This document shows positions 16,912 to 27,384 of a stretch of 64,000 bases of DNA, piece by piece (position 1 is the stretch's first letter; each line of letters opens with the position of its first letter). The notes beneath the pieces were generated by a model, which ran no database searches, had not been told where the DNA came from, and saw only the letters and a program-made list of their open reading frames with translations. The translations under genes were made by a program, and so were the position numbers. The stretch is from contig NZ_CP063808.1 of the NCBI RefSeq assembly GCF_018128905.1, positions 186,001 to 250,000 on the forward strand, in the 5' to 3' direction. The stretch is from Streptomyces sp. A2-16 (GTDB taxonomy: Bacteria > Actinomycetota > Actinomycetes > Streptomycetales > Streptomycetaceae).

Positions 16912-17250
16912 TCAGGAGACGGCGTCCCGCTCCCAGCGGTAGAAGCAGCGCGCCATCGCGTCCTTCGGCGAACGCCAGGTCGCCGGGTCGTACGCGGTGA
17001 CGTACGCCGACAGGCGCTCGCTGATGTCCCGGAACTCGGGGTGCCCGGCCGCCTTCGCGATGGCGGGCCCGGGGTCCTGCTCGGACTCGATGAGGTGCAG
17101 GTACACGTCGTCGAACTGGAAGAGGCTGCGCCGGGCGACCCCGACGAGGTGCGGCAGCTCTCCGCGGTCCGACTCCTCGAACACCTTGGCGATGTCCAGG
17201 GCCGATTCCGGGGCCATGCGGGCGACGATCAGGGACTGGTGCATCGTCAT
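16912..17250 (-). CDS. whiE-VII: TcmI-family type II polyketide cyclase (WhiE ORFVII-like)
   Basis: A 112-residue dimeric alpha/beta-barrel cyclase of the TcmI family. The family motifs ARMAPESALDIAKVFEESD, RRSLFQFDDVYLHLIE and a C-terminal FYRWE are visible. It closes late rings of the poly-beta-ketone made by the adjacent minimal PKS. It is the last gene of the operon and starts 14 bases after the aromatase stop. Confidence 0.93.
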   Translation of the reverse strand: MTMHQSLIVARMAPESALDIAKVFEESDRGELPHLVGVARRSLFQFDDVYLHLIESEQDPGPAIAKAAGHPEFRDISERLSAYVTAYDPATWRSPKDAMARCFYRWERDAVS

Positions 17251-17263
17251 GTCCTCCGCCCGC

Positions 17264-18002
<739 letters not shown>

Positions 18003-18044
18003 ACGGTTTCACTCCTTGCTTCGTGAGGGGTGTGCGAAGCCTCG

Positions 18045-19295
18045 CTACGAGGCGTGGGCGGCACCGCGCCGGAGCACCAGCGCCGCGTTCGACCCCATGA
18101 GCCCTCGGCTGAGGACCAGCGCCGTGCGCACCTCGGTGGCCCGCGCGCGGGCGGTGACGAGGTCGAGGTCGTGGCAGATGTCGAAGACGTTGGGGGTGGG
18201 TGGGATCACCCCGTGCTCCATCGCGAGCACCGCCGCGGCGACATCCAGCACGGGTGCCGCGCCGTAGGCCCGGCCGACGGCGGTCTTCGGCGCCGTGACG
18301 GGCACGCGCGTGCCGTGCGGGCCCAGGGCGTCCGCGATCGCCAGCGCTTCGGCACGGTCGGCCTCCGGGACCCCGAGGGCGTCGGCGAAGACCACGTCGA
18401 TCTCCTCGGGTGCGCACCCGGCCTCGTCCAGGGCACCCCGGATCGCCTGGGCCAGCCCCTGGCGGGACTCCTCCCAGCGGGAGGCACCGGTGAAGGTCGC
18501 CGCGTGTCCCGCCAGGGTCGCCCGCACGGGCACGCCCCGCTCCCGGGCCGACTCCTCGGCCTCCACGACGACCATGGCACCGCCCTCCGCGGGCACGAAC
18601 CCGCAGGCCGCGGTGGTGAACGGGCGGTAGGCGCGGTCCGGTTCGGCGACGGTGCTCAGCTCCTCGTAACCGAGCTGGCAGACCATCGAGTAGGGGGCCA
18701 GCGGAGCCTCGGTCGCCCCGGCCACCATCACGTCGGTGCCGCGCCGCACCGCCCGCGCCGCGTGGGCCAGCGCGTCCAGACCGCCGGCCTCGTCGGAGGC
18801 GACGACCCCGCAGGGGCCCTTGAAGCCGCGCCGGATGGAGATCTGGCCGGTGCTCGCGGCGTAGAACCAGGCGATGGACTGGTACGGCCCGACGAAGCGG
18901 CTTCCCTTGCCCCACAGTTGCTGCAGCTCGCGCTGACCGAACTCGCCGCCGCCGGAACCGGCCGCGGTGACCACGCCCACGGAGAAGGGCGCTGCGTCGG
19001 TGTCGGGCCGGCCGAGCCCGGCGTCCTCCAGCGCCAGGTCCGCCGCGGCCATCGCGAAGTGGGTGAACCGGTCGGTCTGGACGAGGAAGCGCTCCTCGAT
19101 CGCCGACGGCGGATCGAAGTCCCGGACCTGGCCGGCCACCCGCAGCGGCAGGTGCTCGCACCCGTCACGGGTGATCCGGTCCAGGACGGCGACGCCCTCC
19201 CGGGTGGCCTTCCAGAAGGCCTCGGTGCTGGTTCCGTTGGGCGCGACCACGCCGATTCCGGTGACGGCCGCGCGCCGGGGATGCGGTGCGCTCAT
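18045..19295 (-). CDS. whiE-IV: ketosynthase beta / chain-length factor (WhiE ORFIV-like)
   Basis: A 416-residue thiolase-fold partner of KS-alpha. Where the ketosynthase has its active-site cysteine, this protein has Glu169 ([10 protein letters not shown]). Chain-length factors usually carry Gln there, so this is a spore-pigment-type variation. It forms a heterodimer with KS-alpha and sets polyketide length. Its ATG overlaps the KS-alpha stop by 4 bases (19292-19295), which fits equimolar synthesis of the two subunits. Confidence 0.96.
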   Translation of the reverse strand: MSAPHPRRAAVTGIGVVAPNGTSTEAFWKATREGVAVLDRITRDGCEHLPLRVAGQVRDFDPPSAIEERFLVQTDRFTHFAMAAADLALEDAGLGRPDTDAAPFSVGVVTAAGSGGGEFGQRELQQLWGKGSRFVGPYQSIAWFYAASTGQISIRRGFKGPCGVVASDEAGGLDALAHAARAVRRGTDVMVAGATEAPLAPYSMVCQLGYEELSTVAEPDRAYRPFTTAACGFVPAEGGAMVVVEAEESARERGVPVRATLAGHAATFTGASRWEESRQGLAQAIRGALDEAGCAPEEIDVVFADALGVPEADRAEALAIADALGPHGTRVPVTAPKTAVGRAYGAAPVLDVAAAVLAMEHGVIPPTPNVFDICHDLDLVTARARATEVRTALVLSRGLMGSNAALVLRRGAAHAS

Positions 19296-20560
19296 TCGGT
19301 CTTCTCCCTCGGCAGGTTCATGATCACCGCGGACTGGAAGCCGCCGAACCCGCTGCCCACCGAGAGCACGTTGCGCAGCCTGCGCTCACGGGCGACGCGC
19401 GGGACGTAGTCCAGGTCGCACTCGGGGTCCGGGGTCTCGTAGTTCGCGGTGGGCGGGACCACCTGGTGGGCCAGGGCCAGTGCGCAGGCGACGACCTCGA
19501 TCGCTCCGATCGCGCCGAGGGAGTGGCCCACCATGGACTTGATGGAGCTCATGGGCGTGTCGTAGGCGTGTGCGCCCAGGGCCCGTTTGACCGCAGCCGT
19601 CTCGTGCCGGTCGTTCTGCAGGGTGCCCGACCCGTGGGCGTTGACGTAGTCGATCGCCGTGGGGTCGATCCGGGCCTGGCCGAGGCAGTCCTCGATGGCC
19701 CGGGCCATCTCCAGGCCCTCACCGGTCAGACCGGTCATGTGGTAGGCGTTGCCGAAGGTGGCGTAGCCGCCGATCTCGCAGTACACGTGCGCGCCGCGGG
19801 CCCGGGCGTGTTCCAGTTCCTCCAGGACCAGCACCGCGCCGCCCTCGCCCATGACGAACCCGTTGCGGTCGGCGTCGAAGGGGCGCGATGCGTGGGCGGG
19901 GTCGTCGTTGCTCGGGGAGGTGGCCTTGATGGCGTCGAAGCAGGCCATGGTGATCGGGGAGATCGGCGAGTCCGAGGCGCCGGCGATGCACACGTCGGCC
20001 CGGCCCTCCTCGACGGCGTGGAAGGCGTACCCGACGGCGTCGAGTCCCGAGGTGCAGCCGGTGGAGACGGTCTGCACCGGGCCGCGTGCCTCGAACCGCT
20101 CCGCGACCGCTGAGGCGAGGGTGCTGGGCGCGAACGCCCGGTGCAGATGCGCACCGGCCTCCTTGTGGTCCACGTCCCAGCGCTGCCCGCCATGGCTGAC
20201 CAGGACGTAGTCGTGCTCCAGCCGGGTGGTGCCGCCGACCGCGGTGCCCAGGGAGACCCCGACCCGCCAGGGGTTCTCCGCGGCGAGGTCGAGACCGGAG
20301 TCCCGTACCGCCTCCTCCCCGGCGACCAGGGCGAACTGCAGGTACCGGTCGCTCCGGGCGATCTGCTCCGCGTCCAGTCCGAGCGCCGCCGGGTCGAAGT
20401 CGCACTCGGCGGCGATCTGCGAACGCAGCCCGGACGGGTCGAAGAACGTGATGCCGCGGGTCGCCGTACGGCCGCTGGTCAGCAGGTCCCAGAACGCCGG
20501 GACCCCGATGCCGCCCGGGGCGACGATTCCTATGCCGGTGACCGCCACACGCCTGTTCAT
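19292..20560 (-). CDS. whiE-III: ketosynthase alpha (WhiE ORFIII-like)
   Basis: A 422-residue beta-ketoacyl synthase. The active-site Cys169 lies in [11 protein letters not shown], with downstream catalytic histidines in [11 protein letters not shown] and MVGHSLGA. With the chain-length factor it builds the aromatic polyketide backbone from malonyl-ACP. The ATG at 20560 starts [17 protein letters not shown] as homologues do; a longer open frame upstream is antisense to real genes. It overlaps the cupin stop and the KS-beta start by 4 bases each. Confidence 0.97.
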   Translation of the reverse strand: MNRRVAVTGIGIVAPGGIGVPAFWDLLTSGRTATRGITFFDPSGLRSQIAAECDFDPAALGLDAEQIARSDRYLQFALVAGEEAVRDSGLDLAAENPWRVGVSLGTAVGGTTRLEHDYVLVSHGGQRWDVDHKEAGAHLHRAFAPSTLASAVAERFEARGPVQTVSTGCTSGLDAVGYAFHAVEEGRADVCIAGASDSPISPITMACFDAIKATSPSNDDPAHASRPFDADRNGFVMGEGGAVLVLEELEHARARGAHVYCEIGGYATFGNAYHMTGLTGEGLEMARAIEDCLGQARIDPTAIDYVNAHGSGTLQNDRHETAAVKRALGAHAYDTPMSSIKSMVGHSLGAIGAIEVVACALALAHQVVPPTANYETPDPECDLDYVPRVARERRLRNVLSVGSGFGGFQSAVIMNLPREKTE

Positions 20561-21018
20561 GAGAGCGGCCGTGATCGCTCGGCCGCCCCGCCCGCACCCG
20601 CGTGGACGGCTTCCACCGGGATCGGCACGCCGTCGGCGTCCTCGGTGTCGACGTGCCCGAGCGGCGGACTCGGGGCCAGCGGGCCGAGGTGGAAGACCAT
20701 GCGGGCCTCCACGTTGCCGACGTTGCGGAAGCGGTGCCGCATGTGGGACGGGATCAGCAGCCCCTGCTCGGGCTGCAGTTCGTGCGGCTCCCCGTCCAGG
20801 TCGACCTCCAGCTGCCCGCACACCACGTAGATGAACTCCTCGGAGTACGGGTGGTAGTGCTCGGCGATGCGGTCGCCGGGCTGCACGATGGCCACGCCCA
20901 TGAAACCGCTGGTGGAGCCGACCGTGGCCGGGGTGAGCATGGCGCGCAGATCGCCACCGCGCCGGGTGTTGGGCGCGACCTCGCTGAGATCCACTACTCC
21001 GGGATGACGTTTGATCAC
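20557..21018 (-). CDS. whiE-II: cupin-fold protein (WhiE ORFII-like)
   Basis: A 153-residue single-domain cupin. Metal-binding motif 1 reads [15 protein letters not shown] (His, His, Glu) and motif 2 reads [12 protein letters not shown]. Cupins at this position in spore-pigment operons are needed for pigment maturation but their chemistry is unsettled. It lies 69 bases after the WhiE-I-like gene, and its stop overlaps the KS-alpha start. Confidence 0.93.
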   Translation of the reverse strand: MIKRHPGVVDLSEVAPNTRRGGDLRAMLTPATVGSTSGFMGVAIVQPGDRIAEHYHPYSEEFIYVVCGQLEVDLDGEPHELQPEQGLLIPSHMRHRFRNVGNVEARMVFHLGPLAPSPPLGHVDTEDADGVPIPVEAVHAGAGGAAERSRPLS

Positions 21019-21087
21019 GACGTTCCTCCGAACAGGTGCTGCATCGACATGAGGGCGTGGCCGGACTCGGCCCGGGGACCCGGTGGG

Positions 21088-22245
21088 TCAGGCGCCGGGC
21101 GCGCGGCGGTCGGTGACGAGGTCCATGCGGGAGAGGGCGAGGAGCTGGGCGGGGGTGATGTCCCTGAGCGCCGGTCCGTCCACGCCGAGGGCCTCGCCGT
21201 CCAGGAGTGCCGTCAGCTCGGCGGCACGCCCGTGATCGGTGAGACCGAGCACGGGAGCGGGGTCGCTGTCGAGGGCGCCCCGCACGTCGACCAGCCGCAT
21301 CACGACGTCGTCGCGCTGGAAGATCGTGCTGCGCAGCACCGGTCCGCGCGGATCGTCCGCCGCCGCCTCGTCCTGCCGGGCGAGCAGTTCGGCCAGCTGC
21401 ATGCCGAACCCCTCGCGGGCCGGGTAGTACAACGCGTGCCGCACCGCCTCCGGGCTCTCCTGACCGGCCGTCACATGGTGGACGGCGGGCAGCGCCGCGC
21501 GGGTGAAGAAGACCCGGGCGGACTCGGGGTCGTCCAGGTCCCGGTCCTGCTCCAGATAGGGGTTGATGGCCTCCTCGACGGCCCGCACCTCGGGCTGCCG
21601 GGCGACGTGGCGCAGCGCGGCCAGCAGGTCGCCGCGCACCTCGATGGCCCGCACGACCCGGTTGCCGTGCATGAACAGGGAGGTGCGGCACAGCCGGGTG
21701 GTGTCGTCGACCCGCGGCTCCGGAGAGGTGTAGCCGGCGAGGATCTTCGCGACGGTGGCCTCGCTGCCCGGCTTGACCGTGAAGGTGAGGGCGTGGCGGA
21801 TCAGCCCGTCGCCGATCCTCGGTGCCGCCTGGAGCCGGCGTTCCTCGGGACCGCTCTGCACCGCCGGGCCGCCGGTCTCGCGGACGATGTGGAAGCGCAG
21901 CGACCGGGTGTCCCGGACACAGCTGTGCAGCGGCTCCACCATCCGCACGTGCTCCTCGCTGTTGACCCAGGTGAGGAACGGCGGGGCGCTCTCCCACTCA
22001 CTGGTGATGAGCCATTGGGAGGGGTTCTCGATGGACTGGCACAGCTGGTCGCTGACGTGTCCCGGGACGGAGGCGACCTGGCTGCACAGACTCTCGTACG
22101 CCTCGAGGAACTGCTGCTGGGCCCCGTCGTAGACGTCCACCAGCAGGACGACACGGAGCCTGGAGCCGTCGAACACGGACTGTGAGACCCGCTGTGACAC
22201 CTGGTGCGTGGGCGCTTGTGAAATACGGTCGGACGTGGTGGTCAT
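21088..22245 (-). CDS. whiE-I: WhiE ORFI-like SchA/CurD-family protein
   Basis: A 385-residue protein with tandem ferredoxin-like/ABM-type segments (around 20-110, 130-200 and 250-330), the layout of SchA/CurD/WhiE-I proteins. ABM folds bind aromatic substrates and some are cofactor-free monooxygenases. It is the first gene of the pigment operon. The ATG at 22245 is preferred; a GTG three codons earlier sits only two bases from AAGGAG. The 141 bases upstream to the sortase gene should hold the operon promoter. Confidence 0.9.
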   Translation of the reverse strand: MTTTSDRISQAPTHQVSQRVSQSVFDGSRLRVVLLVDVYDGAQQQFLEAYESLCSQVASVPGHVSDQLCQSIENPSQWLITSEWESAPPFLTWVNSEEHVRMVEPLHSCVRDTRSLRFHIVRETGGPAVQSGPEERRLQAAPRIGDGLIRHALTFTVKPGSEATVAKILAGYTSPEPRVDDTTRLCRTSLFMHGNRVVRAIEVRGDLLAALRHVARQPEVRAVEEAINPYLEQDRDLDDPESARVFFTRAALPAVHHVTAGQESPEAVRHALYYPAREGFGMQLAELLARQDEAAADDPRGPVLRSTIFQRDDVVMRLVDVRGALDSDPAPVLGLTDHGRAAELTALLDGEALGVDGPALRDITPAQLLALSRMDLVTDRRAPGA

Positions 22246-22386
22246 CCTGCGCACATCTCCTTCGGGGGCAGAGGCGGACGAACGCCGGTCACGGGGGATG
22301 ACGTCGGCGTTCCTCGATCGTCAGGCCGCCCCGGGAAGCGCGCGACTCGTATGCACCGTGGGGGTGACCGGCCGGTCGGGGCGGGA

Positions 22387-23091
22387 TCAGACGAGGTGGG
22401 CGAAGACCACGAGGTTGTCCGTGTAGTCCTTGGCCGTACGGTCGTAGTCGCCCGCGCAGGTGATGAGCCGCACCTCGGCCCGGTCCGTGTCGGCGTACAC
22501 ACGGCGGCTGGGGAAGCGGTCCTTGTCGAAGGTCTCCACGCTGTCGACCCTGAAGGACGCCCGGCGCCCGTCGGCCCGGTCGACGTGGAAGAGGTCCCCC
22601 TTGCGCAGCTCGCCGAGTTCCACGAACACGGCAGCCGACGTGGCCGTGTCGACGTGCCCGGCGATGATCGCGGTGCCCGCCTCTCCGGGGGAGACGCCCT
22701 TGGCGTGCCAGCCGACGAGGTTGGTGTCGTAGCCGGGGGGAGGTTCGAGACGGCCCGTGGGACCGATGGCGAGGTCCGTGAAGGGGGCGTCGACGGAGAT
22801 CTTCGGGATGAGCAGGCGCACGGGTCTCGACCGCGGCAGGGTCCGGCCGGCCGGCTGCCCGGCCGCCTGCCGGGGCGGTGCGGCGGACACGGAGGCGGGG
22901 ACCGAGGCCGGGACGGCCGAGGACGGCGGGGGAGCGTCGGAGGACGACCCGTCGTTTCCGCCGAACAGGACCACGGTCAGCACCAGGGCCGCCGCGGCGC
23001 CCAGCATCAGCTTGGTGTGGGACCCCTGCCCGGTCGGGGCGGGCCGGTCAGGGCCCGGGTCGGCTGCGGGTGTCGGGGGACGGACTGCCAT
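22387..23091 (-). CDS. class F sortase
   Basis: A 234-residue membrane-anchored transpeptidase. One N-terminal transmembrane helix (about 28-45) is followed by a Pro/Ser/Ala linker and the sortase barrel. The catalytic His is in IIAGHVDT, the Cys in LITCAGDYD and the Arg in the RTAKDY that follows. Class F sortases of actinobacteria attach proteins to the wall or trim them. The ATG at 23091 is chosen because GAGGTGG precedes it and the longer frame lacks family features. The neighbouring gene at 23213-23593 encodes a likely surface substrate. Confidence 0.92.
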   Translation of the reverse strand: MAVRPPTPAADPGPDRPAPTGQGSHTKLMLGAAAALVLTVVLFGGNDGSSSDAPPPSSAVPASVPASVSAAPPRQAAGQPAGRTLPRSRPVRLLIPKISVDAPFTDLAIGPTGRLEPPPGYDTNLVGWHAKGVSPGEAGTAIIAGHVDTATSAAVFVELGELRKGDLFHVDRADGRRASFRVDSVETFDKDRFPSRRVYADTDRAEVRLITCAGDYDRTAKDYTDNLVVFAHLV

Positions 23092-23212
23092 CGGAGACCA
23101 CCTCACCAGGGGACGGCAGCGAATCGGATGAACGGGGCACGGGAAGGGCCGGCCGGGCCGCCACGCGGCGCGCACGCGTGGCGGCCACGGTGGCTATCGC
23201 GTCCGGCATGGG

Positions 23213-23593
23213 TCAGGCCATGCTTCCGGCGAGCTTCTTACGGCGTGCCGCGTACAGGCCGGTTCCGGCGACCGCCAGCACCGCGAGCCCGCCCGCGGTG
23301 ACCGCCGGGGAGGCGAGCCCGCCGCCACCGGTGTGCATTCCACCGCTGGGCTTCTCGTGGTCGCCGCTCCAGGAGCCGCCTTCGTGCTTGCCGCCACCGG
23401 ACTCCCGGCCGCCGCCCTGCTCGCTGTCCTTGTCCTTGTAGGTCTCCGGGTCGTGCTTGGGGTTCTGCTCCTTGCTGTAGGAGGAGTCCGACTGGTCCCA
23501 GTCGTCGCCGGCCGCGGCGTAGGCACCGGGAGCGCCGAGAGCGAGGACGGCCGAGGCCGCCGCGGTGGCCAGGATCATGCGAGCGGAGTGCAT
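23213..23593 (-). CDS. small surface protein with C-terminal membrane anchor
   Basis: A 126-residue exported protein. A Sec signal peptide (1-28, ending AYAAA) is followed by a hydrophilic Gly/Ser/Asp/Lys-rich body. A C-terminal hydrophobic helix (about 94-116) and the basic tail RRKKLAGSMA complete the layout of a wall-sorted protein. No canonical LPXTG or LAXTG is visible; LASPAV immediately before the helix is the only candidate signal. It is 121 bases upstream of the sortase gene on the same strand and is probably its substrate. Confidence 0.82.
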   Translation of the reverse strand: MHSARMILATAAASAVLALGAPGAYAAAGDDWDQSDSSYSKEQNPKHDPETYKDKDSEQGGGRESGGGKHEGGSWSGDHEKPSGGMHTGGGGLASPAVTAGGLAVLAVAGTGLYAARRKKLAGSMA

Positions 23594-23739
23594 GTGTCGT
23601 TCCTTCCGTCGGCGGCCGGGCAGCTGGTGCTTCGTCAGCTGAGGTGGCCCGCCCCCGACGTGATCCACCGTCAGCCAGCCGGGCGCTGACCACCACTCAA
23701 GGCGGTCACCCGGGTGAACCCGCCCGGATCGGGCGGCTG

Positions 23740-25398
23740 TCAGACCGTCCCGAGCAGGGTGCTCAGGACCTGACGGAGTGCCTGTTCGGCATCGGGGACC
23801 GGCCCCGCCGACCGCCAGGCCACGAACCCGTCGGGGCGCACGAGTACGGCCCCTTCGGGCGTCGTGCCGTGCGCGGCCGCCCAGTCCGTGTCGCCCTCGA
23901 TGGTCAGCTCCGCACCGGATCCGCCGCCCAGCCGGTACGAGACCAGCGGGACGGACGTCTGCTCGGCGAGACGGACGGCGGCCTCGTGCCAGCCGCTCTC
24001 CGCCCCGACACCGCTGAGCAGGACGAACGACCTCTCGTAGAGGTCCAGCGTCGAGATCTGGTCGCCCTGGTGTCGCACCGTCAGGTGCGGTGCCCTGCTG
24101 CCGGGCGCGCCGGACAGGTCGAGGCGGTCCGGGACGACCGGCGTCTCGGGGTCGGCGCCGACGACGGCGCCCTGCGGATAGCGGTAGCCGAGGGCCACGT
24201 TGAGGATGCCGCGCTGCGGTCCGCCGCCGGTGCCGGGCGGCGGTGCGTAGCCGGGGTGGCTGTGCTCGGCCGACCGGACGGCGGCGCGGGCACTGGTCGC
24301 CTCCGCCACCGGTCGGCGCTCCGCGTCGTACGAGTCCAGCAGCGGCTCCCCGGCCCAGCCGCCGAGGACCGCGGCGAGCTTCCAGGCGAGGTTGTGCGCG
24401 TCCTGGATGCCGGTGTTGGAGCCGAACGCCCCGGTGGGGGACATCTCGTGGGCCGAGTCGCCGGCCAGGAAGACCCGCCCGGACCGGTAGCGCCGGGCGA
24501 CCCGCTGGGCCGCGTGCCAGGGGGCGCGCCCGGTGATCTCCACGTCGAGATCGGCGACGCCGACCGCGCGGCGGATGTGTGCGATGCACCGCTCGTCGGT
24601 GAACTCCTCCAGCGTCTCGCCGCGTTCGGGGTGCCAGGGGGCGTGGAAGACCCAGTTCTCCCGGTTGTCCACGGGCAGCAGGGCGCCGTCGGCCTCCGGG
24701 TCGGTCAGGTAGCAGACGATGAACCGGCGCTCGCCGACGACCTCGGCGAGGCGGCGGGAGCGGAAGGTGATGCTGACGTTGCTGAACAGGTCGCCGGGAC
24801 CGCTCTGGCCGATGCCGAGCTGCTCGCGGACGGGGCTGCGGGGGCCGTCCGCGGCGACCAGGTAGTCCGCGAGGTAGGTGGTGTGCTCGCCGGTCTCCCG
24901 GCTCTTGACGATCGCGGTGACACCCGAGGGCCCGGTGTCGAACGACAGCAGTTCGGTGCCGTACCGCAGGTCCGCGCCGAGCCGCTCGGCATGGTCGAGC
25001 AGTACCGGCTCCAGGTCGTTCTGGCTGCACAGGCACCAGGAGGCGGGGCTGAACCGGGCCAGTCCGCCGCCCGGGTCGATCTCCCGGAAGAGCCACTCGC
25101 CCGCGTCGCCGACCAGGGTCGGGGTCTGCAGGATCCCGTGGTTTCCGGCCAGCGTGGCGGCGGCCTGACGGATCATCGGCTCGACGCCGGCCGTGCGGAA
25201 CAGCTCCATCGTGCGGACGTTGTTTCCGCGGCCGCGGGGGTGGATCGAGGTGCCGGCATGCCGTTCCACCAGTGTGTGCCGTACGCCCAACCGGCCCAGG
25301 AACACCGAGGTCGACAGGCCGACGAGGGAACCGCCGACGATGAGGACCGGGACCCGGTTCGTCGGGTGGTCGGCTTGGCCCGCTCTTTGGTTCATCAT
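23740..25398 (-). CDS. FAD-dependent aromatic hydroxylase (WhiE ORFVIII-type)
   Basis: A 552-residue class-A flavoprotein monooxygenase. It has the ADP-binding motif VLIVGGSLVGLS at residues 18-29, a DG-type motif VAADGPRSPVR and the flavin motif FLAGDSAHEMSPTGAFGSN. The C-terminal thioredoxin-like domain (about 430-550) matches PgaE/RdmE-type polyketide hydroxylases. It should oxidise the spore-pigment polyketide late in the pathway. Here it is colinear with the pigment operon rather than divergent. GGAGG lies 3 bases before the first ATG (25398) and 6 before the second (25395). Confidence 0.93.
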   Translation of the reverse strand: MMNQRAGQADHPTNRVPVLIVGGSLVGLSTSVFLGRLGVRHTLVERHAGTSIHPRGRGNNVRTMELFRTAGVEPMIRQAAATLAGNHGILQTPTLVGDAGEWLFREIDPGGGLARFSPASWCLCSQNDLEPVLLDHAERLGADLRYGTELLSFDTGPSGVTAIVKSRETGEHTTYLADYLVAADGPRSPVREQLGIGQSGPGDLFSNVSITFRSRRLAEVVGERRFIVCYLTDPEADGALLPVDNRENWVFHAPWHPERGETLEEFTDERCIAHIRRAVGVADLDVEITGRAPWHAAQRVARRYRSGRVFLAGDSAHEMSPTGAFGSNTGIQDAHNLAWKLAAVLGGWAGEPLLDSYDAERRPVAEATSARAAVRSAEHSHPGYAPPPGTGGGPQRGILNVALGYRYPQGAVVGADPETPVVPDRLDLSGAPGSRAPHLTVRHQGDQISTLDLYERSFVLLSGVGAESGWHEAAVRLAEQTSVPLVSYRLGGGSGAELTIEGDTDWAAAHGTTPEGAVLVRPDGFVAWRSAGPVPDAEQALRQVLSTLLGTV

Positions 25399-25523
25399 TC
25401 GCCTCCAGCGTGTCGGGTCCGCCGACTCGTGCGAATACGGCGGAAAGCCTCATGGATGCCCCGCGACACGAACGCGGGCACAGGCTTCACCCGCTCAACA
25501 CGCCCGGTTCCCCGAGTCGGCGG

Positions 25524-25964
25524 TCAGACGGGGCGGCGGACGTGCCCCCTCGTCGCCAGGACGACGCACACCACCGCCAGCGGCAGTTCCGCGCCGAGGG
25601 CCATCGCCGCCGCCGCGAGCCGGTCCGCGCCCGGGGCCGCCGTCATCGTGTCGAACCAGGCGTCGACCACCAGCAGCGTGGCGGTGGCGGTCGCGGTGAG
25701 CGGGTGCAGGTGGTGGCGGCGCAGGGCCAGCAGCCCCGTGGTGATCAGGCCCAGTGCCTCCGAGGCGTCCAGGCCGATCCAGACGGTGCGCCAGTTCGCG
25801 GCGACGGCCGTCTCGGGCAGGGTGCCCGCCAGCAGGAAGAGCCAGGGCAGCAGGACCAGCCCGCAGCCGACCAGGACGTGTTCCACCCGGTACCGGCGGC
25901 GCACCCGCCGCACCGCCGACACGGGCTCGGCAGCGGCGGTCTGACGGGTGATCAGCATGCTCAT
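25524..25964 (-). CDS. four-helix membrane protein of unknown function
   Basis: A 146-residue protein with about four transmembrane helices (near 34-54, 65-85, 88-106 and 115-135). It has a basic N-terminal region (VRRVRRRYRVEH) and no recognised catalytic motif. The ATG at 25964 has GAGGAG nine bases upstream; starts as far up as 26015 are possible. It is divergent from the sensor kinase gene at 26134, so it could be a target or partner of that system. Confidence 0.75.
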   Translation of the reverse strand: MSMLITRQTAAAEPVSAVRRVRRRYRVEHVLVGCGLVLLPWLFLLAGTLPETAVAANWRTVWIGLDASEALGLITTGLLALRRHHLHPLTATATATLLVVDAWFDTMTAAPGADRLAAAAMALGAELPLAVVCVVLATRGHVRRPV

Positions 25965-26133
25965 CGGATCGGACTCCTCGCGTTCCGGGCTCTCCTTCAT
26001 GGTGTCCAGCCTCATCCGCACGGCGGTCACAGTCAGTAACACAGAGGTCCGTCCCGGGGTGGCACCAGTTGCACCCCCGGGACGGAACCCTGTGCCATGG
26101 ACCGGCCCTGACCTCGGCACCTACCGTTCCCCC

Positions 26134-27384
26134 ATGCACATCACCGCCCGCCTGCGGCACGTGATCCTGTGGCCGTTCCGGGGAGCCGGCCGACCGGCCG
26201 CGTTCCTCGCCGCGGGAATCCTGGTCCAGCTCGGCGTCCTGCTCGTCCTGGCCGTGCCGTGGATTCTCTTCGTCCCGGAGACGATGGCGGCGATCCTCCC
26301 GGCGGTCCTCGTGGCGGCGGCGGTGGTCGTGCTGGCCGGCCCTTGGCTGACCGAGGCGCAGCGCGGCCGCTTCCGTGCCCGTCTCGGAGCGGACATCCCC
26401 GCGCCCCACGAGGGGCCGCGTCCCTCGCCGGCCGGGTGGCTGCGGTCCCCGGCCGGGCGGCGGCAGCTCACGTACCACCTGCTGTACGGGCCGCTGCTGG
26501 CCGTCGCGGCGGTCCTCGTCCTCCTGACGTGGGCCGCCGCCGCGGCGGCCGCCTCCCTCTACGGGTGGATCTGGCTGGTCCCGCCGGACCGGCCCCTCGG
26601 CGACCTCGGCTACACCCCCGGCGGGGCGTACGTCACCGTGGCCGGGGCCGCCCTGCTCTGCGCGGCGTCCCGGCTGACCGGGGCCCTCACCCGGCTCGAC
26701 CTGCGCACGGCCACGGCCCGGCTCGGGCCCAGCCGTGAGGAGCTGCTGACGCGCCGGGTCGAGGACCTGGCCGAGAGCCGGGCGGGCCTGGTGGACGCGG
26801 TCGACGCCGAACGGCGGCGCATCGAACGGGACCTGCACGACGGCGCCCAGCAGCGGCTGGTCTCCCTCGCGGTCAACCTCGGACTGGCCAGGGCGACGCT
26901 CGGCGATCTGCCCGAGGACGTCCGGCGCGTGCTCGACGAGGCGCACCGGGAGGCGAAGGAGGCGATAGAGGAGCTGAACGGCCTGGTGCGCGGGCTGCAT
27001 CCGGCCGTTCTGGAGGACCGCGGTCTCGACGCCGCGATCTCCGGCATCGCGGCCCGGGCTCCCCTCCCTGTGGGCGTCAGGGTCGACCTGCCGTCGCGGC
27101 CGTCGGCCACGATCGAGGCCGTCGCCTACTTCGTCGTCGCCGAGGCGCTGACGAACGTGGTCAAGCACGCCGAGGCGTCCCGGGCCGAGGTCACGGTGGA
27201 ACGCTTCGGGGCCACCCTGCTCGTCGTGGTCAGCGACGACGGCGTCGGCGGCGCCGACCCAGCCGGCGGCACCGGGCTCACGGGGTTGGCGGGACGGGTC
27301 GCGTCGGTCGATGGCACGCTGTCGGTCGACAGTCCCGTCGGGGGACCGACCGTCATGACCGTGGAGCTGCCGTGCGTGCCGTGA
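26134..27384 (+). CDS. sensor histidine kinase (NarX/DesK type)
   Basis: A 416-residue membrane kinase. Two hydrophobic hairpins in the first 180 residues form the membrane domain. The HisKA_3 dimerisation helix contains the phospho-acceptor His235 in ERDLHDGAQQRLVSL. The ATPase domain has the N-box EALTNVVKHA and the G-box VSDDGVGGA. The ATG at 26134 has no Shine-Dalgarno and TACCGT lies 8 bases upstream, so the message may be leaderless. Its end overlaps the response-regulator start by 13 bases. Confidence 0.93.
   Translation: MHITARLRHVILWPFRGAGRPAAFLAAGILVQLGVLLVLAVPWILFVPETMAAILPAVLVAAAVVVLAGPWLTEAQRGRFRARLGADIPAPHEGPRPSPAGWLRSPAGRRQLTYHLLYGPLLAVAAVLVLLTWAAAAAAASLYGWIWLVPPDRPLGDLGYTPGGAYVTVAGAALLCAASRLTGALTRLDLRTATARLGPSREELLTRRVEDLAESRAGLVDAVDAERRRIERDLHDGAQQRLVSLAVNLGLARATLGDLPEDVRRVLDEAHREAKEAIEELNGLVRGLHPAVLEDRGLDAAISGIAARAPLPVGVRVDLPSRPSATIEAVAYFVVAEALTNVVKHAEASRAEVTVERFGATLLVVVSDDGVGGADPAGGTGLTGLAGRVASVDGTLSVDSPVGGPTVMTVELPCVP

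Noticed and set aside
19292..21997. 901-codon fused frame containing KS-alpha
   Set aside because: Only the 422 C-terminal codons are ketosynthase; the upstream part is the wrong-frame shadow of the cupin and WhiE-I-like genes.
23213..25453. 746-codon frame ending in the small surface protein
   Set aside because: The upstream 600 codons lie in another frame of the FAD hydroxylase gene; only the last 126 codons have a signal peptide and anchor.
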